Below, in pieces: positions 37,629 through 49,000 of a stretch of DNA of 64,000 nt. The notes under the pieces are model-generated. The model had not been told where the DNA came from. It saw nothing but the letters and a program-made list of their open reading frames with translations, and searched no databases. Within the stretch, counting starts at the first letter, position 1. Every line of letters starts with the position of its first letter. Source of the DNA: Neelides folsomi (lineage: Eukaryota > Arthropoda > Collembola > Neelipleona > Neelidae); the NCBI GenBank assembly GCA_034687125.1, contig JAQGBZ010000016.1, positions 124,001 to 188,000 on the forward strand, given 5' to 3'. The translations under genes were made by a program, and so were the position numbers.

Positions 37629-38363
37629 TCCGTCTCTTACAGATGAAGGAACAAAACTATTATTCAACTTGTTGGTCGAAAAGGTAACACTAATTTATAA
37701 TATATCTTAATCTTAATATCATTACAAGACTATAAATGATCAAAAATCAAAACGACTTTAAACTCGAAATTTTTAAAATAAAATCTATTGGTAAAATTTT
37801 ATATTGATGTTGATCAATTGTTATAATTGGTTTAAAAGACAATGAACCATGTAATCATACTCTGATTGGATTCACACTAATTTATACAAACTGACACGTT
37901 TCTAAGAATTATATTTTTAAACTTTTTCTATTCATACACATAAACAAATATCCACAGTTAAGATATTTAATATATTTTTTATATTTTATCAATGTGTTGT
38001 GTAAATATCCTATATCCAGACCAGAGTTCCACAAACAAATTATTTGACAGATTTGAACTATTCTCCCTTTCCCTCTTTTTCTAAGCGCACTTAACACTGC
38101 CCAGAATTATCTTTCTTTTCTATATATCACAAATATTTGTACAATTGTATAATTTAACTAATTACGTCAATTATCTTCGTCGTATCTACGAGTTGTCTGC
38201 TTTCCCACTTTCAAATCTTGCACGGACCGCGTGTCTACTTTAATTACTTACTCGAGGTCAATATTAAAATTGAATTCTTTTTTTACAAAGTTATGTAATT
38301 TCTGTAAATGAGGTACATTCTTTAATTCTTTTGTATATCAGATCTTGAATTAAGATTTTTGCA
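37629..38363. promoter_or_regulatory. Divergent promoter of NIPP1 and TMEM14
   Basis: 735 bp between the two start codons, which point away from each other. It is AT-rich with no TATA box in a persuasive place. The region must hold both leaders and promoters, but no specific element could be named. Confidence 0.5.
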
Positions 38364-38944
38364 ATGGCAGTGGATTGGGTGTCTTATGGATTCGCTTCGG
38401 GTAAGTTTGAGATAATATATTTGCCATTTCTTAGACACCTTTTTCTTAAATATAATTGAACACCTATTCTAATTCTGTATTTTATTCGTATTTTAGTTGT
38501 GGCAGCAGGAGGTGTGATGGGTTTTGTCAAAGCCGGTAAAATTAACTTAATCAAATATTTAAAATGCTCTATGAGAATTTATAATTTAAAGTCGATAAAT
38601 ATTTAAGGGAGTACGGCTTCGCTTGGAATGGGTTTACTTTTCGGAGCCGTCCTCGCCTATGGAGCCTACCAGACATCTCAAAATCCTCACAATTATTGGG
38701 TGACATTAGGTACGCAAATATAATTTTAATTTAAAGAGTATTGTGTTGGTGAAAATAATAATTTGAGATTTGAGTCTAAATGTTATTTGTTTTATTAGGA
38801 GGAAGCGCCGTCCTTGCTGGAATTATGGGGAATAAATTTTACCACTCGGGGAAATTTATGCCAGCTGGATTGATTGCTGCATTGAGTTCTGCAATGATCC
38901 TACGACTCGCCATTAGATCATTTGCTACAAAGAATGAAAACTAG
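38364..38944 (+). CDS. TMEM14: TMEM14 family small membrane protein (107 aa, 4 exons)
   Basis: Small multi-helix membrane protein of the TMEM14/FAX1 (UPF0136) family. TMEM14C acts in the mitochondrial inner membrane in haem synthesis in vertebrates. Exons: 38364-38400, 38497-38535, 38608-38709, 38799-38944; the phases close to 107 codons, the usual family length. The sequence shows four hydrophobic stretches rich in Gly and Ala: VAAGGVMGFVKAGS, LGMGLLFGAVLAYGAY, GGSAVLAGIMGNKFY with S/GKFMPAGLIAALS, and AMILRLAIR. The motifs GFVKAGS and KFMPAG are family signatures. I cannot separate the TMEM14A and TMEM14C subtypes by eye, so the exact symbol is left general. Confidence 0.9.
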
Positions 38945-40250
38945 ATTCATCTCTTTCGTCTCTTAAATAGGGTTGGTTATTAAAGTTATTTTCATAGCTT
39001 TACATTTCTTATTATTATGACATAAAAGATAATCAATATATATATATAATTTGAGAATATTTAATTCTAATTCCAAAACATAATGTAAATTTCTCTAATA
39101 GCACATTTCATTTCCACTTTTTATACTTGTGCGAGTGATAATATGTTCTCTATATAAGCAATTGAAACCAATCTTTACCAAATAATAATTTGTTCATCTC
39201 AAAACCTTGAATTGTTTTTAAATCATCGTATCATATTAAATTATTTACATTCATTTATTATATTAGGCAAATATTTCGCATAATGATTTCGACTAGGTTT
39301 TAAAAGACTTATGGTTAGTATGAATAAGTATAAGATATTTAAATATTTATACTAAATAGGTAAATATATTGAATGAAATGAGAAATATAAGTTTTTTGCC
39401 ATTCGGCAATAAAATAGCATATATAAAGGAGTATTTGTAATTTCAAAACTAGAGATCGAATGTAGTAGTAATGGATCAACTAAACCATAAAATAGTTCAA
39501 AATTGATTTAAAACCAGAAAGCCCAAAACATTAAGCATTAGAAAGCAACATTGAGCATATCATACCTCCTAGGGTTCCTTTATCTCGTTTTTTTCAATTT
39601 TGAAAGCAAATGAGGTAGTTAAATATTATTTTAATCTGTCATGTTATACCACACACGGTGTCATTAGCCTCATTGCAATTTCCAATGAATTCTCATTTTT
39701 TAGTTTTGAGAAAAAAGAGTTAATCTCTAAAATCCAACGAAGGGATAAATGGCAAGGTAAGATATGAAGTATGATCCATCCCACTATCCAATCCATATAA
39801 TAGATACACATGGAAGATTCCTTCCATATATACATTTTTACCATATATGTACCAGTATATTGAATAAATACATGCTTTTACCGGTTCAACTTTATATATA
39901 TATATATATATATATTATATAATACATAGAATAGTAAAATCTGTCAAATGTTAAAAGTGCAAGTGTGAAGATTATTGCTATATTATGCCAATTAACCTTA
40001 TTCCATTCAATTGAACTTTATTGGGTCTACGTTCGGAGATTTAATCGATTGGTTTCGTGTATTGATGTATGCATGCACACGCGGATGGAGATATTTCCAG
40101 GTAGTTGAGGAGTTGTACGCTCGCTCACGCCAATCAATCACAATTGATTTTTGCAAAGATGAGGTGAATATTGTTAAATTGGGCTGTTGTGCCCACCATC
40201 GAGTCATCCCCATTTCCTGGAGCTGACGATATTTGGGTGTGTCTCTCACG
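38945..40250. other. Spacer between TMEM14 and 14-3-3 epsilon
   Basis: AT-rich intergenic DNA containing the TMEM14 3' UTR and a (TA) microsatellite. GC content rises sharply at about 40255, where the 14-3-3 promoter begins. Confidence 0.5.
39893..39914. repeat. (TA)11 microsatellite
   Basis: Uninterrupted TA repeat of 22 nt followed by further imperfect AT units. Confidence 0.85.
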
Positions 40251-40254
40251 ATGT

Positions 40255-40595
40255 GTCACCGGCGGGGCAAGTGAGTCTCACCTGGGAGGTTGATTGACTT
40301 CCGTCGTGGCGGTGTGGCCCGTGGCGCCACTCGTCGACCCTCGGCCGGGTTTTGATTGGTTTTTGGCAGTGGGCCTGCGCCGGGATCGGCCGCTTCCCCC
40401 GGTTGACGTCACAAGATGCAGGAGGAGGAGGGAGCCTCTCGTTGCTTAGCCACCAGTCTCACTTGACTATGACAGTTGAGTGCTTTTTGGTCTCTGAGTC
40501 AGCCATTTTCAACCTAGGCTCCCTCCGACTCCCTTGATTCCACTTCAAACAGACCGATCAACCAACAATAGCCACCACACCAACCCGCCCTCAAC
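40255..40595 (+). promoter_or_regulatory. GC-rich promoter and leader of 14-3-3 epsilon
   Basis: This is one of the most GC- and CpG-rich blocks of the window, directly upstream of the start codon. It holds an inverted CCAAT box (ATTGG, 40355-40359), a perfect CRE at 40404-40411, and GCCATTTT at 40502-40509, which resembles a YY1 site. No TATA box is visible. This is the architecture of a broadly expressed housekeeping promoter. Confidence 0.6.
40404..40411. promoter_or_regulatory. Perfect cAMP response element
   Basis: The palindrome TGACGTCA lies 185 nt upstream of the 14-3-3 start codon. It is the full consensus for CREB/ATF factors, and its position inside a GC-rich promoter makes function likely. 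Confidence 0.55.
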
Positions 40596-41898
40596 ATGTC
40601 GGACCGCGAAGACAACGTGTACAAGGCGAAGCTGGCCGAGCAGGCTGAGAGATATGACGGTGAGTTGAGGCCGTGGGCGAACCGCGACGCCCCCGCCCCA
40701 CCCTCCATTTATTACCCGCCACAGCCCAAGCCCTCCCGCCGCAAAGTCCAAGGGCAGGCTCTGTGAGCTGGCCCATGGGCCCTGCCCTCGCCGTGGTGGG
40801 TCTGGTGGGACGGGGCGAGGCCTGGCCCCAGCGCGGCGACACTTCTCCGCCGTCCTGTTGGATTTAATGGCGACTGGAGGCGAGATGCCGCTGACCCACA
40901 CCCTCTCCCGCCTTCTTCGGCTCCAAACCATGGACCGAGTCCGGGAGCGGGCCCCCCAACCCCCTCATGGTATCTTACCGGCTTGCTCAACTTTTTCCTT
41001 TCAGAAATGGTAGAGGCGATGAAAAAGGTGGCAAGCCTTGACATCGAGCTGACAGTGGAAGAGCGAAACCTCTTGTCTGTCGCTTACAAAAATGTGATCG
41101 GAGCTCGGCGAGCTTCGTGGAGGATAATTTCATCAATTGAACAAAAAGAAGAGAGCAAGGGAGGCGAGGAGAAGTTGGACATGATCCGCCAGTACAGAGC
41201 TGCAGTGAGTACTCTTTCCTAATCTCTCCCACGTTGTCCTTACGGTCCGTCCTCAACCACGTTTTGGATTTCAGGTTGAGAAGGAACTGAAAGAAATTTG
41301 CTCGGACATCTTGAACGTGCTGGATAAACACTTAATCGCATGCGCTAGTACTGGAGAGTCGAGAGTGTTCTACTACAAGATGTAAGACGAGCCAAGTGGC
41401 GGTTTGGCGGGACCCGCTGAGCCTCTTTTTCCAGGAAGGGGGATTACCATCGATACTTGGCGGAGTTTGCCACTGCGGAGGACCGCAAAATGGCAGCGGA
41501 GAATTCTCTGGTGGCGTACAAGGCGGCGAGCGAGATCGCGACGTCGGAGCTGGCCCCGACCCACCCCATCCGCCTCGGTCTGGCTCTCAACTTCTCCGTA
41601 TTCTACTACGAGATCCTGAACTCGGCCGAGCGGGCTTGTCGACTCGCCAAGGCCGCGTTTGACGACGCCATCGCGGAACTGGACACATTGTCAGAAGAGA
41701 GCTACAAGGACTCAACTCTGATCATGCAGTTGCTTCGCGACAATCTCACACTTTGGACGTCTGACATGCAGGGCGAAGGTAAAGCACTGCCCCTTCATTT
41801 CCGGTCATCCCCACTCATCCCTTTCCCCTCTTGCAGGAACGGAAGGTGAGGCGAAGGAACAACAACACGGTGACGCTGACGACCAAGACGTCTCGTAA
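40596..41898 (+). CDS. YWHAE: 14-3-3 epsilon (258 aa, 5 exons)
   Basis: Dimeric phosphoserine/threonine-binding adaptor, acting in the cytosol on many signalling partners (Raf, Cdc25, FOXO and others). Exons: 40596-40659, 41005-41204, 41275-41381, 41435-41778, 41837-41898; the phases close to 258 codons (human epsilon 255). The N terminus [20 protein letters not shown] is the epsilon type. [20 protein letters not shown] carries the lysine and arginine of the binding groove, and the second signature block runs through [35 protein letters not shown] and [17 protein letters not shown] are further conserved stretches. The acidic C-terminal tail ([18 protein letters not shown]) is short and variable, as usual. 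The codons are GC-rich compared with the neighbouring genes, fitting high expression. Confidence 0.97.
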
Positions 41899-42367
41899 TC
41901 TTCCCTTCCAACATCTCATACTCTCATCTCAACAAATGGAAAACTAATTCCTCTCACAATGATTCCCACATGAGTATAATTGGCTGCAAAAGGCCTTCCT
42001 TAGCTACCAAACCAAGCCAATCCTCCTTTTGTATATGAGCAAAATTTGTGAACTTGTCGCCCTCCCCCCGCCTCATGCCGATTTTAAGTGAACTTCTTAC
42101 ATTCATGATCGTGTGGTGACGTGGTGAATTACTTAACTGCTCCATTTGAGTATCGATGTACTACCACCAATGTTTATTGTATATATATACTTGCATGCTA
42201 CTCACACAACACGCCTACGTGAATTTTATTAAAAATGCATCGAAGCCCATTTTGTAGGATTTACTAATCCCTCGAATTCAGAGTCCAGAACCATGAGTGG
42301 TTATTATCATTTTATTATCTTTCATCACATTAATACTTTATCTTAGCAGTACACGTATCATTATCAC
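41899..42367. other. Convergent 3' region of 14-3-3 epsilon and PAGR1
   Basis: Holds the 3' UTRs of both genes. No other feature recognised. Confidence 0.5.
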
Positions 42368-43744
42368 TCATTGATTTACTCCGTTGGTAGTCTCTTTGTT
42401 CACCTCCGCCCCCGTTTCGTTGATCTTCCTGTGCCTCTGCATATTGGACAGAATTCCTGCTAAGCTCGTCGTCTTCTTCTTTGCACTCCCCTTAAGCAAA
42501 TTTGGCTTCCCTGGAACCCGCCGGAGGAACGGGGTGCTTTCTTCTTTGAAATCGAAGTCATTCGACTCCTTTTCATTCCTAAGTACATTTGAGAATAAGT
42601 AAATGGGCGAATAAATCGAAATATTTATAAAAATCCACTCTTTTGATTGAATCTCATATTGGAGCTGGGTTGAAAAAATTGTAATTACTCTGGTACTTCT
42701 TCGGGTTCGTCCTTTTCTTGGGGTGTCTTCTCCTCGTCGGATGGGTCCCTCATTCCAGGGCATTTCCAATTTAGCTCAAGCACTTTCTTCGACGTAATGA
42801 GTTCATAAAACTTGTCCAACTCTGGTGGAGAAGGACCCCAATAATTTCCATGCTAGAAGGAAAAACACCAACCAATTACTTTTTCTCAAATTTACCAACT
42901 TCCATACGTCATATATATTTACTTAAATAAATTAGCTGAGTTATTTTACAACTTGATGGAAATTACTTGGAAATAGCTCAGTCAATAAATGTTAAAATAC
43001 CCAAACATTGGTTAATAATACAAGTAGGCTCTTGATAGTTGACTGTTTTGAGAACTCATGTGTTACAATTAAGTATATAATAACTATTATTCACAATTAA
43101 ATGTTATAATTTCATTATATTAAATTTATATATATATATTCAAGCTTTTAATTACATAAAAACCTAAGGCCAATATTGTATGTGAAATTAAATAATACTA
43201 ATTTGTTATATAAAAATTAATATTAGTAGTATTTAAAACATCACAAGTTTAATGTGTTACAGTATTAATTATTCTATACTTATTCTTCCATTAGGATATA
43301 ATTTAATAACAACGTTTTCACACTTTTGTTGCGTATTTGTAATAAGTGCTAACTATTCACAAGCTTCTTTGAATGGACTTATGTATATGATTACTAATTA
43401 TATAAAAATATATTATACAAAGAAGTTTGTTGAGTTCTTCGAGGAATCAATTAGATTTGATTTAATACGGAAATATGATTAATAATAGGTAATGATAATA
43501 TCAAATGTGGTAAATAATGGAGTCTTGGTAGAACACTCAATAATTAAAATTCATGTAATGTCAGTATTTTGAGGCGTGACTATGCTTAATTAATTAATAT
43601 TTTAATAAATGAATTGTATTGAACGTACATTTAATAATAAGGTAAAATAACTATGATGGTTATGATATATCAATTATTACTTACACTTATACCACATTTT
43701 TCAAATTCTTCATCATCTGAACATTCGGCTAAGACCGCTGTCAT
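42368..43744 (-). CDS. PAGR1: PAXIP1-associated glutamate-rich protein 1 homologue (144 aa, 3 exons)
   Basis: Small nuclear subunit associated with PTIP in the KMT2C/KMT2D (MLL3/4) histone H3K4 methyltransferase complexes of animals. Exons: 43685-43744, 42689-42852, 42368-42578; the phases close to 144 codons (human about 254, with a longer N terminus). Three blocks identify it. The first is an early CSDDEEFE, matching human CSDEEVE. The second is PPELDKFYELITSKKVLELN, matching [20 protein letters not shown]. The third is DFDFKEESTPFLRR with LAGILSNMQRHRKINE, matching EFDFDDEPVTP and LDKVLSDMKRHKKLEE. The central part is Glu/Pro-rich. The first exon is short and was chosen for its ATG, strong GTAAGT donor and matching phase. 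It lies head to head with TMEM134. Confidence 0.85.
42853..43684 (-). other. First intron of PAGR1
   Basis: 832 bp, very AT-rich, nothing recognisable inside. Confidence 0.7.
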
Positions 43745-44855
43745 TATGTATTCTTTGTTGATCAAACCTCTGAAAATGAGAAATAAATGCACAATTTACA
43801 ATCAAAACATTCTCATATTACACATACATTGCCAAACTAATTGGTTAAAGTTAAAGAATTTTAAAAAATAGAGATCTTAAATCTTTTATATTGAAATTTA
43901 TTTTAATAATTCAAACTGAGCAATGCTCAAAAGTCTTGTTTAATTCACAAACGTTCAATTTGCATTCAAAAGTTGTGAATCCATTTTGAATCGAGATGTT
44001 AATCGTAAATTCTTCCAATATATACGCGCTTAATTTATAATTCATTCATTACTGTTAGAAAATAAATTTAAAATTAAACTTACAGAATGTTTCTTACATT
44101 TAGTATGGCATTTGGTTTGTAAAGTTAAAATCTTTTAAATAATAAACTGGTTCACTTTAAATAAATATTCACAATCAATGGCTCTTCGATTCCAATTGAA
44201 TTTAAATATTATTAATTTTGAATGTATTTGGCATAATCGTAATATAAATAAAACTTTGGGTAAATATTCGATTGAGTAACTTTTAACAGAATTATAATGT
44301 TAATTATTTCATCAGAAAACCCCTTTGTTTATTTAAATGTAGTTGAACTCGATCTGACAACTGCCATAATAAATAAAGAACTGGCGTTAAACGAAAAATC
44401 AATATATCGAATCCAAAGCATGATTATTTTTTAAATGCCTTTACCTTAATTGACGAAATTTACTCTGGCCGTGAAGGAGTTAAACGGTGAAAATTAATTG
44501 GTGAGTTAAATTAAAAGACATTTGTGGAAGAGTTGGCAGCCTTGGAGTGTCTGTGTAAAAGGAGTACATGCGCTGTGAATTTTTCAATACCAGAGGTGTT
44601 TTAAGGCTGTGGAGTTAACATATATACTTTATATATCAAAACCATATATTTATTTCTATCCTTGAAAACCTGAAAACATCTAAATGGATCCAAGTCCTCC
44701 CAATTTAATTTTAAATTTAAAGTGGATAAGGTGAGTTCGGAGATCCCCAAGTTAATTTCCCCACAATTTCATTTCAAACCCATCCGATTTGACCCAACAC
44801 ATGCATCCCCACCAAGAGAGCTAAATTAATTGGCGTGAAAAGAATCAAATTACAA
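43745..44855. promoter_or_regulatory. Divergent promoter region of PAGR1 and TMEM134
   Basis: 1111 bp between divergent start codons; AT-rich with a GC-richer end next to TMEM134. No individual element could be assigned. Confidence 0.45.
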
Positions 44856-46060
44856 ATGGGATCTAAGCGCCATCATCAAATGTTTTCGATTGACGATGCC
44901 TTCGAAGGTGAGTGACTTTTGGGCAAACTTTATTGATCGAGACGACCTGGTATTTTAAATGAATTAAATGTAAAATGACCCTCGGCTGACCTATTCATTT
45001 AAAGAGGAGCATGGGGACGATGCGATTCGGGTTTACGGGGCAACGACGACAACAGAAAGATCGCCGTTAAGACCCAAATGGAGCAGTTCTTCGCGCGACA
45101 GCATTAGCTCACCTCTTACCCCTGATGGGGTTTCTGTCCAGATCCAAGATCCGAGCCATTCCCTCCACATCAAACCTATCATCAGGGGCATCGGGATTAA
45201 CAAATCGTCCCTTGGAGATGATGTAAGCCCTTTATTCTCTCACCCACCTTCACATGTATAAATGGTCATTTGTATAAATAATAATGTGATTTCAGACGAT
45301 TTCAAAAGATAGCGATTCCCTCATCACTGAAAGTCAAGAAAATAGCTATGATCCGTCTACAATGCCTTGGTGGCAACATCCCAAAGTGAGAGAAAATTGG
45401 AAAATGGTCCTCGCAGCATTTTTTCTTCTCATCATTGGATTAGGTTAAATTACGATTAGATATAAATTATCATTAGATTAGATTACGTTTAGTGTTTTAT
45501 ATTAAAAATCTACAATGCTCCAATATAATAAGAATTAATTAAATGCCAATTATTTTCGAGTCATTTTAAGTTGATCATTTGGTTGTTTATAGGTCTCTCT
45601 ATTGGTGGTATAATTATTGTTGCACTTCCGGTTAACGGTCTACAGGTAAGAATTTTGAATCCAACGCCATTTATAAGAACTACTTTACTTTCTTAAAATA
45701 TAAAACTTAAGGAAAACTAAATATATTTTGTAATTTAGAATCATTGCTCATTCATATTTATGTTTGTAAATCAGTCTTATTTCCTCAACTGTTGTTTTAT
45801 CATAAATACCAAGGATTGTTTTAAAGAGATATTTTTTTATTTTTAGGGGGCAGTTTTCTTCATTGCTGGTGTGATATGTTTTATCCCTGGCTCTTATCAC
45901 ATAATATTCATTTATCTTGCAGTCAAGGGTAAAAGAGGTGAGGGAAAACTTCAATTTTAAATTAATCCTTGAAATTTGCAACTTTCATTTAAATATTTTT
46001 AAAATTCATGAATATCATTTAATAGGTTTCGATTTCGTTCACCTTCCGATGTTTAACTGA
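44856..46060 (+). CDS. TMEM134: TMEM134 homologue (198 aa, 6 exons)
   Basis: Two-helix membrane protein of the TMEM134/TMEM230 family; in mammals it resides in secretory-pathway membranes and its function is poorly known. Exons: 44856-44907, 45005-45222, 45296-45443, 45593-45645, 45847-45937, 46026-46060; the phases close to 198 codons (human 195). The N-terminal FSIDDAFE and the Ser-rich SSSSRDSISSPLTP are TMEM134 signatures. WWQHPKVRENWK precedes the first helix (about MVLAAFFLLIIGLGLSIGGI). After VALPVNGLQ comes the second helix (GAVFFIAGVICFIPGSYHII), then the family ending VKGKRGFDFVHLPMF. The N-terminal half is polar and probably cytosolic. Confidence 0.92.
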
Positions 46061-49000
46061 ATCACACAAAGAGTCTTAATTCATTTCCCGTAAGAATTAA
46101 AATGTAATCTCTTGAATTTAAATATATCCAAGTCATCAGCATCTCATCGAATTCATCACCAAATCTTCACGTCAACTTCCAAGTGTCCCTTCATTTTCTC
46201 ACCGTCGCATTTATATTTTTGTCTGTGGAGTCGACCCTTCTGATCGATAGAAGTAAATATGTATCTATTTATGTAGCAATAATAATCTAAATTTCTAATA
46301 GTGGTATAAAAAATCAACTCGAGTTGTTGTTTCATTTACAATGTACCATGTGAGACAATTACATTGTAAATGTAGCTTTTGCTCATGAAAGGGACATAAT
46401 AAACCCTAAATATGAATTACCTGTGTGCAATTATGTATATAGCTTCGGCACCTTCGTACTTTCTCATCTTATTGTGTATTATATTTACCAAAAAATATTG
46501 TGAAACGTCTTTTATTGTGACACATTTTGACTGAAAAAAAAACACGTGCTGCTGCTATTCATGAATATTGATACGTACTTACAATTAATTAGTAACATAA
46601 TATAAATCTGCTATCTTTACGAAGATATAAAACTAAGAGAAAATAATACTCCTAATTAATGATTATAAATCTAATTTAAATTAATTATTGACAAAACTTG
46701 TAAAGGATTTGTACGCTTTAATATTTCCATTTTACATACATAATTATTGGCACCTCACTAGGAAATGTATTTCAGCAGTGTAATTTCAATACTCTTCTGC
46801 GTTTAGCCTTCATTTTAACCTTTGAAAATAAGATTATAATAATCTTACATGGTATTTTAAAACTTATTTAATAAGTTAGCATCGAATGTGCAATTTGTTT
46901 GTAGGTTAATTCATGTTATTTTTTGAATTCGCTGTTTTTCTCAATCTTTGAAGCATTTTTTAGCATTTGATGGAATTCAATGTTGGTCATTAGCGATTTA
47001 TTTTAAATATTAATTATTTTATTTTAAATAGATAAACATGTTGTCGTTTTTTAATTACTTGACTTTAAGTGTTTGTGTATTTATATTATTCATGTTATAA
47101 AATACACTCTCCTTGTTAAAGTAAAATTGTTTTAACTCCCTACCGCGATTGTAGGATTTTTAATAGTGAATTTATAACTCTCAATTTTAAATCGTTTGTT
47201 TTAACACAATTTTTAAAATATTCATGGCCTGTACGATTTTATATTGAACATTGTTTTCAATAGCACATTAATAAAAATAATAAGCGAATCTATTGATTTA
47301 TTGACACAAATTATTTGTTACCTCAAATTCTTTTCTTTAATATTCCCATTAAAAACTAAAGCTGGTTCACAATCGTTGTTATTCGAACTGCTGAAGGCAA
47401 AATATATTTAATTAACAATCATTCATTCCAATATTGACCTATTAATTTAGTAAGGGCGAACGAGGTCTATAAGTTAATTATATTTGGGAATGGAATCATA
47501 TAAATATGTGTATTTAATATATTGTAAGATCCAAAGCTTTCTCAAAAGTGGACATGAAAGACGTGAAGTTGATCAAACTCTTCTTTCTAAACATTTAAAA
47601 ATCCACAATTGGCAAGAACCAACCTTCAATGAGTGTTGATCATCCATGCATGCCATTCCTCAATAATTTCCCACAAGAAAGGAGGAACATGGGAGATAAA
47701 AGGATGACAAATATTGGGAGAGAATTGAAAGTTGTTAAATCAACTTTGTGCACCATCAAAGATTCTTAATGCACATCGTTTTTAAAAAGTATGGATATAA
47801 TATATATGTAATAATAATGACGATGATGATTAAAGGAGATAGTTTATTGGGGAAGGAACGTACCACGCGGTTCAACGTGCAACCTCGTCTTGATTTTCAA
47901 TGGGATGAAATGTAGGACAAAATTTCCCCTTTGTCTTTGTAATGAAATTCAATAATTGAGTCTTGAAAGTTATTAAAGAGACTTATAATAATCACTCCTA
48001 ATCTCCTCATTCCGGTCGTTCTTCTTTTAAGTATGTTCGATGGAACTCAAGTCCTCCACTTATGCACAAACATATTTCCATCACGCCAATATACCTTAAT
48101 TCTCTTTGGTAAACCCCAAGAATAATCACAGTAATCACATTTCCGATCAATTGACATTCAAAGATCAAAATGTCAATGATGCATTCCTAACGGACCTGTG
48201 AAGTATTTATCCTTACTTCATTATTTTCTCCAATTAAGAATGTGCGGTCAATGAGTATTGTGGTTTACATAAATATGTGCATTGTTTGCAATGTACATTT
48301 ACATTGATATAATATATATATAGGTAGTATATATGGTATTCGAGTTTATAGGTAAGAACTTGTTAATTACTTTGATCCTTTTTTGTCTGATGAATTAGAT
48401 CAAGTCATATCTGTCATCAACAATCAATGTATGGTATAAATTTATGTTATGTACATAGTTACATACAGATACACAGATATGTATTACGTTTGGATATTTC
48501 TGGCAAATCATTGTTTAACATCAACTTTTATGCACACATTAGTGCATGTAATGTTGTAAAGACACTATGTATGTAAAATACAAACTATTTTTCATATACC
48601 AAATTGTGCATATTTAAACTCTTATCAATTACAAATAAAAAGGTTAACCAATAAAGGTTAAAAAGTGAATAAAGACGCGTAGTGAATTGTGTTCAAACTG
48701 TGGGTCTCAAACAAATTGTATCGTAAAATGTTTGGTTTCCATTTTCACCACAAGTTCATCCCAACAATGAACCACGGCAGATTCATTTTCCAAATGGCCT
48801 CTTTGGATGTTGACAATTGCTCAGATTTTCTCATTTGGCATTCGACGTTGAGAGCCAACCTGGGAGAGGTTTTTAATTACGAGCCATAGGGAAGAGCGTG
48901 TTCGGTGTGGAGGAGGTCGTGAAGCCCCTTGGAGGAATTGGGCCTCAAGACCAGGTGGAGTGGCGAAGACATCCAAAGTGGTGCATTGTCGAGGGGTGAG

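Noticed and set aside
40545-41044. Minus-strand frames of 110-128 codons at the 14-3-3 start
   Set aside because: Arise from GC-rich antisense of 14-3-3 exon 1 and intron 1.
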